From: Candidatus Heimdallarchaeota archaeon
Lineage (GTDB): Archaea > Asgardarchaeota > Heimdallarchaeia > Heimdallarchaeales > Heimdallarchaeaceae
Assembly: GCA_016839875.1 (NCBI GenBank)
Contig: JAEOTK010000329.1
Location: 1-20,238 of the forward strand
Direction of reading: 5' to 3'
DNA: 20,238 nt
The notes beneath the pieces are model-generated. The model was not told where the DNA came from. It searched no databases and saw only the letters and a list, made by a program, of their open reading frames with translations. Made by a program: the position numbers and the translations under genes. Below are positions 1 through 7,605 of the stretch, one piece after another (positions within the stretch are counted from its first letter, which is position 1; every line of letters starts with the position of its first letter).

Positions 1-191
1 TCTTCTACTTCTTTTACTTCTTTAACTATTGCTTGTAATGTGAAAAACATGTTACTTCCTGTATCTCCGTCAGGTATTGGAAAAACGTTTATTGCATTGA
101 TGTTTTCTTTTTCATCAGAAATACTTTTCTCACTTTTTAGCATCATGTCCTTAAACAAAATCGGTTGCAATTGATGTGTCTTTTCCATCAT
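1..191 (-). CDS. DAK2-domain (FakA/YloV-type) kinase, N-terminal fragment
   Basis: Partial gene running off the left edge; 63 N-terminal residues are visible. Residues about 31-48 carry the motif INAINVFPIPDGDTGSNM, the signature of the DAK2 (DhaL-like) ATP-binding domain as found in FakA/YloV proteins, where the Asp residues of DGDTG hold Mg2+ and ATP. In bacteria FakA phosphorylates fatty acids bound to FakB/DegV proteins. Two consecutive ATG codons (191 and 188) could start it; a GTG at 200 is also in frame. A TATA-like box at 235-245 lies about 48 bases upstream, leaving a short leader. The gene is divergent from the glycogen block. The family call is firm from the motif, but the substrate is unknown: archaeal membranes use isoprenoids, so a fatty-acid kinase role is not assured. 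Confidence 0.82.
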   Translation of the reverse strand, partial: MMEKTHQLQPILFKDMMLKSEKSISDEKENINAINVFPIPDGDTGSNMFFTLQAIVKEVKEVE

Positions 192-234
192 GCTTCTCAC
201 AACATATCTTACGATTTCAAATTAGTACATTCGG

Positions 235-245
235 GTTTAAAAATG
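235..245 (-). promoter_or_regulatory. TATA-like box for the DAK2 gene
   Basis: On the minus strand this reads CATTTTTAAAC, an archaeal TATA-like element about 48 bases before the ATG at 191. Transcription starting about 26 bases downstream would give a leader near 20 bases. Inferred from composition and spacing only. The rest of 192-420 shows no gene on either strand that I can support. Confidence 0.3.
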
Positions 246-370
246 TTGTTTATCAAAGATTTTTATCTTTTTGTAAACGATTTCTTTGTGTTTTAAAGAG
301 TTTTAAATTTCATTTTCAACTCAATATTAATCACAATTATTTCTGGATTATTTTTGTGAGTCATACCGTC

Positions 371-380
371 AATTTTAATA
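371..380 (+). promoter_or_regulatory. TATA-like box for the GalT-GH57-GlgA block
   Basis: AATTTTAATA lies about 45 bases before the TTG at 421. A start of transcription about 26 bases downstream would leave a leader of roughly 17 bases that holds the GGTGAT ribosome binding site at 410-415. The agreement of box, binding site and start codon supports all three. Confidence 0.4.
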
Positions 381-409
381 AGACCAGACTTTGCAGTGTG
401 TATGTTACT

Positions 410-415
410 GGTGAT
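410..415 (+). promoter_or_regulatory. Ribosome binding site that favours the TTG start at 421
   Basis: GGTGAT is a strong complement to the archaeal 16S rRNA tail and sits 5 bases before TTG 421. An in-frame stop (TGA, 415-417) excludes any earlier start, so the choice is between TTG 421 and ATG 469; this site favours TTG. Confidence 0.5.
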
Positions 416-420
416 GAGGT

Positions 421-1638
421 TTGGATATACCTGAAGGATACTGGGGGATATATAGAGATGCTAAAAACATGCCTCTCGAAAGATTCGATCCCTTTAGAAC
501 AATTATTAACGAATTTGGCACTAAAATTGGACATATTACTCAATTTTCTCCTTTGAGAAATCAACGACCATTTGAACATAAAGACAACAATGAAGTATTG
601 GAAGAAATCCATTTTCCTGAAGAGGATTCTTTCTGTAAAATCATAAAGGGAGAGCTTCCTGCAGTTGTATTATCTAAGGGTAAAGAGACCTGTAATCACC
701 CTCTCAGCATTACACCTGAGAAGAATGAATGGTCAAAGTATCCTGCAATTTCAATTGTGAATTTATTTACTCCAATGGCTCGAGTATTATATGAACACAC
801 TAAGCATTATGAATCAATTAAAGAGAAAAGTATAGGAATTGGTTTAGTTCATCTACTTACATCTCACTTTGATTCTTTCACTGATGTATCAGTTGATGAA
901 ACATATGAGCTTCTTAGAACAACACAAGTTGCTCATATCAACAGTATTGCAGAATTGAAGAACAAGTATAAAACTGATAGATTATCTATAATGCATTTCT
1001 TCAATATAGGAGAAGAAGCAGGAGCAAGCATTTGCCATCTCCATTCTCAAACATATATCTATGCAAACGAAGGACACAGTCATGGTTGGGTATCTTTAGG
1101 TTTTCTAAGCGTTCCTGAATTTCATAGGAAACAAACTAAGGATGAAGGATACTGTCTAGCTTGTGAAATTGCTAATAATAAAAAAAGTGTAAAGGACCCA
1201 TTGAATCAAAATCTTCTAGTTGAAGAACGTTTAGTTTACGAAAATGATGAATGGATGGTTTTGACAGCATTCTCTCCCGAAAGAGATGGACAGATGAGGT
1301 TAATCCCTAAGAAACACACTTCACAGTTTACTAAATTGAATGATAAGCAATTATCTAGTTTAGCTGACGCACTTGTAAAAGCCAATATTGCTCTGGATGA
1401 ATTTGTTAATATTGCTGATTCTAATATGCATCTTCTACAAGATAGAAACATACTCTTCAGACAAGAAAATGAAGGATATGAATCTGGAATGCACATGTTA
1501 ATTGATATAATTCCTATTCAAAGAATCGGTGGAGCAGAAATCATGGAAACCTACCGTATTGCGACTGTTTTCCCTGAAAATGTTGCTAAGGTCATGAGAG
1601 AGAAGCTAAAAGAACGAGAAAGTGTTGCACCAAATTGA
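421..1638 (+). CDS. GalT-like hexose-1-phosphate nucleotidyltransferase (HIT superfamily)
   Basis: A 405-residue protein resembling galactose-1-phosphate uridylyltransferase, which moves a nucleotidyl group between sugar phosphates through a uridylyl-His intermediate. Residues 201-210 (GASICHLHSQ) match the GalT active site G-A/G-S-x-x-H-P-H-G-Q, with His208 the expected nucleophile; Leu207 and Ser209 replace the usual Pro and Gly. A second HIT-like half follows, with C245-x2-C248 and the C-terminal stretch G356MHMLIDIIPIQRIGG typical of GalT. The TTG start rests on the GGTGAT site; ATG 469 is the alternative and would remove 16 residues. It is followed after 10 bases by a GH57 gene and then glycogen synthase, so it may make the activated glucose for glycogen, since no glucose-1-phosphate adenylyl- or uridylyltransferase of the usual type is present here. 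A dinucleotide phosphorylase role is another possibility. Confidence 0.8.
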   Translation: MDIPEGYWGIYRDAKNMPLERFDPFRTIINEFGTKIGHITQFSPLRNQRPFEHKDNNEVLEEIHFPEEDSFCKIIKGELPAVVLSKGKETCNHPLSITPEKNEWSKYPAISIVNLFTPMARVLYEHTKHYESIKEKSIGIGLVHLLTSHFDSFTDVSVDETYELLRTTQVAHINSIAELKNKYKTDRLSIMHFFNIGEEAGASICHLHSQTYIYANEGHSHGWVSLGFLSVPEFHRKQTKDEGYCLACEIANNKKSVKDPLNQNLLVEERLVYENDEWMVLTAFSPERDGQMRLIPKKHTSQFTKLNDKQLSSLADALVKANIALDEFVNIADSNMHLLQDRNILFRQENEGYESGMHMLIDIIPIQRIGGAEIMETYRIATVFPENVAKVMREKLKERESVAPN

Positions 1639-1641
1639 GGT
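1637..1641 (+). promoter_or_regulatory. Ribosome binding site deciding the GH57 start
   Basis: GAGGT overlaps the stop codon of the GalT-like gene and lies 7 bases before ATG 1649. It favours ATG 1649 over the in-frame GTG at 1622, and points to coupled translation of the two genes. Confidence 0.55.
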
Positions 1642-1648
1642 TGCTGTA

Positions 1649-2797
1649 ATGGAAGATACAGAGAAAATACCAGTTGTACTAATATTACATGCATACCAAC
1701 CTATTACACAAGATAAAGAAGTTCTTGAAAGAATCATTAATAATTGTTACACACCATTCTTCAGAAAATTGAATGAAAATCGAGATATCAAAATAACCTT
1801 GAATATATCTGGTTGTCTATTGGAAAAATTATCTATTGAATACCCCGAAATTATCAAATTAGTAGAAGAAGGTATTTTGAATAATCAAATCGAACTAATG
1901 GGTTCTGCTTTTTATCATCCAATTCTTCCGCTCCTTTCTGAAGAAGATATGGAATACCAGATACAGAAACAGACAAGCACAATTTCAGGTCTGTTCAATA
2001 TTAAACCAACTGTATTCTTCCCTCCTGAATTAGCAATATCTCATGAGGTGATTAGAAAAGCTGAAGAAAATGGTTTTAATATAATTATCAGCCCTTCTAA
2101 TTCCATCGACTTAACATATGGTGGAATTTACGAAATAGAAGAAGAAAGGAACATATTCATCTTAAAACGAGATAAAGAAATTAGTAATAAAATTGCATTT
2201 GATGAGTTTAAGAGAGATATTGGTCAAACTGTTGATGCCATAAGAAAAGAATATTCACAATTTAAACTTCCTCAAGTTCTAGCAATGGATCTTGAAACTT
2301 TTGGAGAACATCATGGAGACTATTACAATTTCTTCTTTAACTTAACCAATAATCTTCAGACCATGTTTGCTTCTTCTATGGTTAAGAACTATAATATCTC
2401 AACAAAGATTAACTTATTCACACCTTCTTCCTGGTCAACATCCAATCAAGATTTAAAATCAGGAATCTACTATCCATTGTGGGATCATCCTCTTAATGGT
2501 GTTCATCAACTACAACAAACACATATACAGCTTCTAGAAGAAGTTAAGAACCAAATTCCTGTTGGAAAATGGCTAGATGATTATCATGCTGCTCATTATT
2601 CATGTCAGTTCTGGTGGGCTACAGAGATATGGTGGGCACCTGAGTTAATACAAATTGGCATAATTTTTCAGAGGATGACTCTCGAAAATATGTGTAGATC
2701 ACTACCAGAATCGACAAAGCAAATGATTTTTAATTTATCAGAAAATATTATTCAAAGGATTGATCAATTACTAACTAAAAAAAGGTTAAACAAATGA
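1649..2797 (+). CDS. Short GH57-family glycoside hydrolase
   Basis: A 382-residue catalytic-domain protein of glycoside hydrolase family 57, retaining enzymes acting on alpha-glucans. The family's regions can be seen in order: region 1 H14-A-Y-Q-P18; region 2 around Q80-I-E-L-M-G; region 3 FFPPE with Glu127 as the expected nucleophile; region 4 AMDLETFGEHH with Asp214 as the expected acid/base; and an aromatic tail HYSCQFWWAT near 316-325. It has no signal peptide, so it should act in the cytosol. It is much shorter than the branching enzyme facing it, lacking the long helical C-terminal domain, and is likely a separate activity such as amylase, glucanotransferase or debranching. ATG 1649 is chosen because of the GAGGT site; GTG 1622 would add nine residues. 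Its stop overlaps the glycogen synthase start as ATGA. Confidence 0.85.
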   Translation: MEDTEKIPVVLILHAYQPITQDKEVLERIINNCYTPFFRKLNENRDIKITLNISGCLLEKLSIEYPEIIKLVEEGILNNQIELMGSAFYHPILPLLSEEDMEYQIQKQTSTISGLFNIKPTVFFPPELAISHEVIRKAEENGFNIIISPSNSIDLTYGGIYEIEEERNIFILKRDKEISNKIAFDEFKRDIGQTVDAIRKEYSQFKLPQVLAMDLETFGEHHGDYYNFFFNLTNNLQTMFASSMVKNYNISTKINLFTPSSWSTSNQDLKSGIYYPLWDHPLNGVHQLQQTHIQLLEEVKNQIPVGKWLDDYHAAHYSCQFWWATEIWWAPELIQIGIIFQRMTLENMCRSLPESTKQMIFNLSENIIQRIDQLLTKKRLNK

Positions 2798-4251
2798 ATA
2801 TAGCTTTCATATCAGCAGAAGTTGCTCCATTTTCAAAAACTGGAGGTTTAGGTGATGTTTCTTCAGCTTATCCTAAAGCAATGAAGAAGCTAGGTCACAA
2901 TGTTATTGTTATTACTCCACTCTACAAAACTGTAGATGCAAAAAAATACGATGTTAAATTAGTCAAGAAAGATCTTTATGCTGCTTATGGCAACAAAGCA
3001 GGAATATTCGAATTATATTCCTCATTCTTACCTGGTTCTGAAGTACCAATATACTTCGTAAAGAATTCTTATCTTTTCAGAGATGGAATTTACACAGATA
3101 AAGATGGAGAAGACTATGCTGATAGTCCTATAAGATTTACATCCTTCATAAAATCAGTTTTTGTCATTTTAGAACATCTAAATTTCGCTCCAGATATTAT
3201 TCATGCAAATGATTGGCATTCTGGATTATTGCCTTTCTATCTCAAAACTGAATATTCTGATAAGCCACTATTCAAGAAAACAAAGTCTGTTTTTACAATT
3301 CATAATATTGGCTATCAAGGGATATATCCTCTTGAGAACATTGCCGATGCAGAAATTCCTGATGTTTACTTAGATGATGAACTCCTTGGTTTTAATGGAC
3401 AAATCAACTTCATGAAGGCAGCTATAATTTATTCTGATGTTATAACTACAGTCAGTTCAAAATATGCTGAAGAGATACAAACGAAGAAATTCGGTTATGG
3501 TCTAGAGAAATTCATTTCAGAAAGAAAAGAAGATCTATATGGAATTGTTCATGGTATTGACCTGACTGAATGGAATCCTAAAGTTGATCCATTAATCAAG
3601 AAGAATTATGATTCACGAAATCTTAAAGGAAAAAATGAATGCAAAGTTCTGCTTCAGAAAATACTAGGATTAGATGTGTCTGATAAACCTCTTATAGCAA
3701 TTGTTTCTAGATTAGCCACTCAAAAAGGATTAGATTTAGTGCTGAGAAAATTTGATCATATTATGGATTTAGGAGTTCAGTTCGTTATTTTAGGAACTGG
3801 AGAGGAAGTATTAGAAGAGAAATTCAAAAAGAAAGAGAAGAAGTATCCTCATGATATATCAATCAACATCACTTTTGATAATACTCTTGCTCATCAAATA
3901 GAAGCAGGTGCTGATATGTTTCTCATGCCTTCCAGATATGAACCATGTGGATTAAATCAAATTTATTCTATGATTTATGGAACAGTTCCTGTTGTTAGAA
4001 GAACTGGTGGATTATCAGACACTGTAATTGATTATAATGAAGAAACAGAAACTGGCAACGGCTTTGTTTTTGAAAGAATCAATGCTGATGATTTTCTTGA
4101 AGCTGTTACTAGAGCAGTAACTCTCTACAAAGAACATCCTGAAAAGTGGAAAAAGCTCCAAAGAAGAATAATGAATCTTGATTTTTCATGGAGAAAATCT
4201 GCTAAGCAATGGCAAAAAGTCTATGAGATAGCTCGTAAAAAGAAAAAGTAG
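2794..4251 (+). CDS. glgA: Glycogen synthase (GT5)
   Basis: Glycogen/starch synthase transfers glucose from ADP- or UDP-glucose to the non-reducing end of a growing alpha-1,4-glucan in the cytosol. The 485 residues are the usual length. Hallmarks are K15-T-G-G-L for the nucleotide-sugar diphosphate, HANDWHSG at 137-144, HNIGYQG at 170-176, the second-domain SRLATQKG at 305-312 (Arg306, Lys311), and the E-x7-E-like segment RYEPCGLNQ with Glu383, followed by TGGLSDTV. Both GT-B domains are complete. The ATG overlaps the previous stop (ATGA), and AGGT lies about 7 bases upstream, so the three genes 421-4251 probably form one operon. It converges on the branching-enzyme gene with only 16 bases between the stop codons. 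The nucleotide donor cannot be told from the sequence. Confidence 0.95.
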   Translation: MNIAFISAEVAPFSKTGGLGDVSSAYPKAMKKLGHNVIVITPLYKTVDAKKYDVKLVKKDLYAAYGNKAGIFELYSSFLPGSEVPIYFVKNSYLFRDGIYTDKDGEDYADSPIRFTSFIKSVFVILEHLNFAPDIIHANDWHSGLLPFYLKTEYSDKPLFKKTKSVFTIHNIGYQGIYPLENIADAEIPDVYLDDELLGFNGQINFMKAAIIYSDVITTVSSKYAEEIQTKKFGYGLEKFISERKEDLYGIVHGIDLTEWNPKVDPLIKKNYDSRNLKGKNECKVLLQKILGLDVSDKPLIAIVSRLATQKGLDLVLRKFDHIMDLGVQFVILGTGEEVLEEKFKKKEKKYPHDISINITFDNTLAHQIEAGADMFLMPSRYEPCGLNQIYSMIYGTVPVVRRTGGLSDTVIDYNEETETGNGFVFERINADDFLEAVTRAVTLYKEHPEKWKKLQRRIMNLDFSWRKSAKQWQKVYEIARKKKK

Positions 4252-4267
4252 AAGTTTATTCAACCAA

Positions 4268-5974
4268 TCAGGGTAAACCAAACCATTCTTGCACATTCAT
4301 CGCATAACCAAAACTATCTTCTTCCTCAAGTTTTTTTAGGAATTGGTGTTGTTGATCAGTTAATGGATTTTTCATAGCTTCTTTGAACAGTTTACTTAGT
4401 TTTTTGAAGTTTTCATAATGCGTAGTTACTCGGTGTTCAGCATAATCTCTTGCTCCCCAGGTTGAAATTAAGAATTCCCAATCACTGGATGATAACAATA
4501 ACAATTCTCTTCCCATTTGGTTGATGATTCGAGTAACATTATCAAAATGATCGTGATGCTTTTCTCGATATTCTTTCAGTGATTTCAGATATATCCTTTC
4601 ACACTCATAGATATGTTTCCAACACCATTGTGTATCTTGATTTATCCATATCCAGTGGAAATTACCTTCACCCCAGCTACCTTCAGGAAGTGATATAATT
4701 TTATCTTTTTCTGGTGGGTATTCTTGCAGATATTTCGAACCTGTGATTGTTGAAATCTCATCATCTTCATTGAATTGTGTTAGAACTCTTTCTAGAAAGC
4801 CAATTGCTTCAAACCACCAATGACCAAATAACTCAAAATCATAGGGACTGACTACGATACCTGGTGATTTATTTTCATTATAATAATTTAGAAGATTTTC
4901 TTTAGTTACTTTGACAAAATGTTCAGAATTCTCATCCAATCTTCCTACAATCTTATCTGGATTATATAGCTCTTTTTCTCCTAAATCTTTGTCTTTCCCA
5001 GTTATTCTCCAATATCTATTTCCTGAAGGCCAATGTTTTTTGTGAAATTCTAGATACCACCCATCACCTGGAAAACCTATATCTCCTGACCAAACAAGGA
5101 TTCCTGTTTTATCGTCTCTTGTGAAGAATTTCATTTTTTCATTTGTAAAGTATGGTCTATAGATTGAAGCATCGGTTCCAACTAGCTTTGGTTTTTCTTT
5201 TTCAAATTGCTTCCAGAGCATTTGTAAGGCATCAAATCGTTTTAGATAAGCACCGATACCTTCTCCTCCACGTAACAAAGGTGTATCTACTATAAAATAT
5301 TCAATGTTGTTTTTCGCTAAGTAATATTCTACACCCTTTCTTTCGATTTTTTCTCCTGTTACTGGATTCTTCCACTTATATCCTGGACGATATGCTAATT
5401 CTGGTAACCATATTCCTTGAGAATTTTTTCTTCCAAAATGCTTATGGAAAATTGCTTGACCAGCCTTTATTTGGGCATTAACAGTTTCCTCTTTACCAAG
5501 AAGTGGAAGATAACCATGAGTTGCTCCACTTGAAATTATTTCAATTGCATTTTTGTCAAAGAGGTACTTATATCCACCTAATAGATCTTTATAGAATCGT
5601 TCAGTATATTGTTGTTTGACAGATGAATAGTATTCTCCCCACCTTTCTGCTAGCTTTGCTGTATGTGTTTCTCCTATCCAGTTGAAATGATCTTTATCTT
5701 TATAACTAGCATCAATTCTTTCTTGTAGATAGCCTTCGAATCCATCCTTAAATTTTGGATGAGCTAGCTGTTCTGCTAGAACTGGTGTTATACCAACAGT
5801 AAGAATCTCTGTGTATCCTTTTTTTTCGTGCAGATTTGCAAGCATCGAAAGAGTTGGACAATAAGTTTCTGCTGCTGCTTCCCACAACCAATTTTCTCCA
5901 TGAGGCCAAGTTCCTTGTTCTAAAACAAAAGGTAAATGTCCATGTAAGACGAAGTTTAGGTATCCTAAAGTCAT
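4268..5974 (-). CDS. GH57 1,4-alpha-glucan branching enzyme
   Basis: A 568-residue GH57 protein of the branching-enzyme type, which cuts an alpha-1,4 glucan chain and rejoins it by an alpha-1,6 bond. The opening Y-L-N-F-V-L-H-G-H-L-P-F-V matches region 1 of this subfamily. GIWLPELAYRPG holds the expected nucleophile Glu192, and SPYDFELFGHWWFE holds the expected acid/base Asp379. The C-terminal helical domain includes LLLSSSDWEFLISTWGARDYAEHR, with the SSDWxF...YAxxR...H pattern typical of branching enzymes of this family (AmyC/TK1436 type). The length fits. No signal peptide, so cytosolic. The start ATG at 5974 has a TATA-like TAATAAAAT about 20 bases upstream. It is last in a minus-strand series with the zinc-ribbon, mutase-like and VKOR genes, and faces glycogen synthase, supporting a joint role in glycogen making. 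Confidence 0.9.
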   Translation of the reverse strand: MTLGYLNFVLHGHLPFVLEQGTWPHGENWLWEAAAETYCPTLSMLANLHEKKGYTEILTVGITPVLAEQLAHPKFKDGFEGYLQERIDASYKDKDHFNWIGETHTAKLAERWGEYYSSVKQQYTERFYKDLLGGYKYLFDKNAIEIISSGATHGYLPLLGKEETVNAQIKAGQAIFHKHFGRKNSQGIWLPELAYRPGYKWKNPVTGEKIERKGVEYYLAKNNIEYFIVDTPLLRGGEGIGAYLKRFDALQMLWKQFEKEKPKLVGTDASIYRPYFTNEKMKFFTRDDKTGILVWSGDIGFPGDGWYLEFHKKHWPSGNRYWRITGKDKDLGEKELYNPDKIVGRLDENSEHFVKVTKENLLNYYNENKSPGIVVSPYDFELFGHWWFEAIGFLERVLTQFNEDDEISTITGSKYLQEYPPEKDKIISLPEGSWGEGNFHWIWINQDTQWCWKHIYECERIYLKSLKEYREKHHDHFDNVTRIINQMGRELLLLSSSDWEFLISTWGARDYAEHRVTTHYENFKKLSKLFKEAMKNPLTDQQHQFLKKLEEEDSFGYAMNVQEWFGLP

Positions 5975-6022
5975 TAGACTATGCTACATTTTATTATTCT
6001 TTAATCTTTTCTAATAAAGATA

Positions 6023-6166
6023 TCAAAAGGAATTGTGAGGATAGTTTTTCCTTATATCCAACATTATCCCACAGTCCATACAAAATTTCAATTTGTCATG
6101 AATCACTTTTCCACATTTTAAGCAGACGTTTTGTTTTACTTCGTCTTTTTTTTTCCCTATGTTCAT
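6023..6166 (-). CDS. 47-residue zinc-ribbon microprotein
   Basis: A short gene that simple length cut-offs would miss. It starts with ATG at 6166, overlapping the stop of the mutase-like gene as ATGA (TGA at 6165-6163), a sign of coupled translation, and ends with TGA at 6023-6025. Residues 15-33 are CLKCGKVIHDKLKFCMDCG: two C-x2-C-G knuckles ten residues apart after the first Gly, a classic zinc-ribbon. The N-terminus is lysine-rich (K5-K7, encoded in a run of nine A) and there is no membrane segment. Nothing in it shows an enzymatic function; zinc-ribbons this small usually bind a protein or nucleic acid. Its position between mutase-like and branching-enzyme genes suggests a role in the same pathway, but this is inference. 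Confidence 0.75.
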   Translation of the reverse strand: MNIGKKKDEVKQNVCLKCGKVIHDKLKFCMDCGIMLDIRKNYPHNSF

Positions 6167-7557
6167 GTCAATTCACTGTCTGTGGTTTCAACAAGCTCCA
6201 TGGTTTCGTGTAATATTCTATCTCTTTCTTCAGGGTTCTCTGCACACGCTCGAATTGTTACTTTGTGAGATATTATTGTGCTGAAGATATGGCACCATTT
6301 TCTTTCTCCATAGATTATCTTCAAACCATTTAGAGTATTGATTATGTTATGTTCGGAATCTGATTCATAAATCTTCTTGAAGAACAATTTTGGTTCAGAA
6401 ACTAGAGAATAGGACTTCTCTTCTGTTATTTCCTTGTTTAAAACATCTTTTTCCTCCAAGAATGATGACATGTATCTATGTTTCTCATCCCTTGCAAAAG
6501 ATGCGAGAAGAAGTATAGTTGAAACAAAAGGTTCAGAATCGTTTGAGATTGTAGGATGTATATAATATCCTTGCTCATTGGCACCAAATATAGCTCTATG
6601 GAATTGTATAGCTCTTGATATTTCACCAGGATAATCACTTGCATAATTGACTGAAATACTATTTTCCTTCATCCATTTTTCTAAAATCCACAAGGTTTTG
6701 GAGAGTACAACTTGTCCTTTATCTCTTCCAACCATTTTATCTTGGAGAAGAGCTGATACTATTACATGAGCGTCAACAACTTTTCCATGTTCATCTAAGA
6801 ACAGAGCTCTTGATCCAGCAGGATCAAATGCAATACCGAGATCAGCTTTTGCAGCAACAACTGTTCTGGAAAGTATGGATAGAGAATCTGGATTAGGCAA
6901 AGATTCTGGAATCCCTTCAGGATGATACGCATTAAGTGTGAGAACCTTACAACCTAGTTCTGCAAGAATGTTAGGAAAAACCTCTGCTATTGGTCCAAAA
7001 GCACAATCTACAACAATCGAATAATTTCTCTCCTTTAGTAAGTCAACAGATATAGCAGAGCTTATAGCAGCTCTGTAAAGATCATTTGCTTGCTGAACTG
7101 AATGAATATCTGCTATTTTTTCAGGTTGAGCTCTAACGATTGGATTTTTCTCAATATTCTTATTTGAAAAAATATCATCAAAAGGAATCTCTATGCCTGT
7201 TTGATCGAATATTCTCGCATTGATTTTTTCTAGAGTTCGATGTGCAGATGCAAAATGAACACCAGCATGAGCACTGAATCTTCTTAAAGCAAATTGGATA
7301 ACGGGAAGAGAACATGCATGAAGCTCAAAAACAGTTGTTCCAACACTTATCAGTCCAGCATTAAATGCTCTACTAATCATTCTAGTGTCTGTTCGATAAT
7401 CTCTTGCTGAAACAACTACAGCTTCTTCTCCCCCTAAATAGGTCCCTAAAATTGCTCCTAATGTTGAAGCTATTTCTGGAGAAAGATCGTTTGCAGTACC
7501 AGATAAACGGTTTTTTCTTTTTAGGAAGGAAAAATCTTTATCACTATTTGATATCAT
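6163..7557 (-). CDS. Divergent phosphohexomutase-family protein (PGM/PMM)
   Basis: A 464-residue protein with the alpha-D-phosphohexomutase fold, whose usual members interconvert hexose-6- and -1-phosphates through a phosphoserine. The order of segments fits: N-terminal domain with GTYLGGEEAVVVSARDYRTDTR (38-59), the serine loop GVHFASAH (99-106), the metal loop ADLGIAFDPAGSRAL (238-252), and a sugar loop near FGANEQGYY (324-332). Key motifs are eroded, however: TASHNP is FASAHR here (Ser104 kept), DxDGDR is FDPAGSR (only Asp245 of the acidic triad kept), and the RPSGTEP phosphate loop is not recognisable near 420-440. It may be an inactive or regulatory paralogue, or a mutase with altered chemistry. 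ATG 7557 has the TATA-like box at 7581-7590 about 30 bases upstream. It overlaps the zinc-ribbon gene downstream. Confidence 0.8.
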   Translation of the reverse strand: MISNSDKDFSFLKRKNRLSGTANDLSPEIASTLGAILGTYLGGEEAVVVSARDYRTDTRMISRAFNAGLISVGTTVFELHACSLPVIQFALRRFSAHAGVHFASAHRTLEKINARIFDQTGIEIPFDDIFSNKNIEKNPIVRAQPEKIADIHSVQQANDLYRAAISSAISVDLLKERNYSIVVDCAFGPIAEVFPNILAELGCKVLTLNAYHPEGIPESLPNPDSLSILSRTVVAAKADLGIAFDPAGSRALFLDEHGKVVDAHVIVSALLQDKMVGRDKGQVVLSKTLWILEKWMKENSISVNYASDYPGEISRAIQFHRAIFGANEQGYYIHPTISNDSEPFVSTILLLASFARDEKHRYMSSFLEEKDVLNKEITEEKSYSLVSEPKLFFKKIYESDSEHNIINTLNGLKIIYGERKWCHIFSTIISHKVTIRACAENPEERDRILHETMELVETTDSELT

Positions 7558-7580
7558 CCAATTATTTTTTAGATTTTATT

Positions 7581-7590
7581 ACATTTAAAT
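7581..7590 (-). promoter_or_regulatory. TATA-like box for the phosphohexomutase-family gene
   Basis: On the minus strand this reads ATTTAAATGT, about 30 bases before ATG 7557, within the 48-base gap after the VKOR gene. It suggests that the mutase gene has its own, nearly leaderless transcript as well as any read-through from VKOR. Confidence 0.35.
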
Positions 7591-7605
7591 CTGTTTGAGA
7601 CGATT

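Noticed and set aside
176..556. Plus-strand open frame at the left end
   Set aside because: It covers the DAK2 start, the intergenic region and the GalT-like start in another frame; its translation is low-complexity and Phe-rich with no motif.
1622..1648. GTG 1622 as start of the short GH57 gene
   Set aside because: It lies within the upstream gene with no ribosome site; GAGGT supports ATG 1649.
5836..6213. Plus-strand open frame across the branching-enzyme start
   Set aside because: It is antisense to the branching-enzyme start and to the coupled zinc-ribbon gene, and its translation shows no domain.
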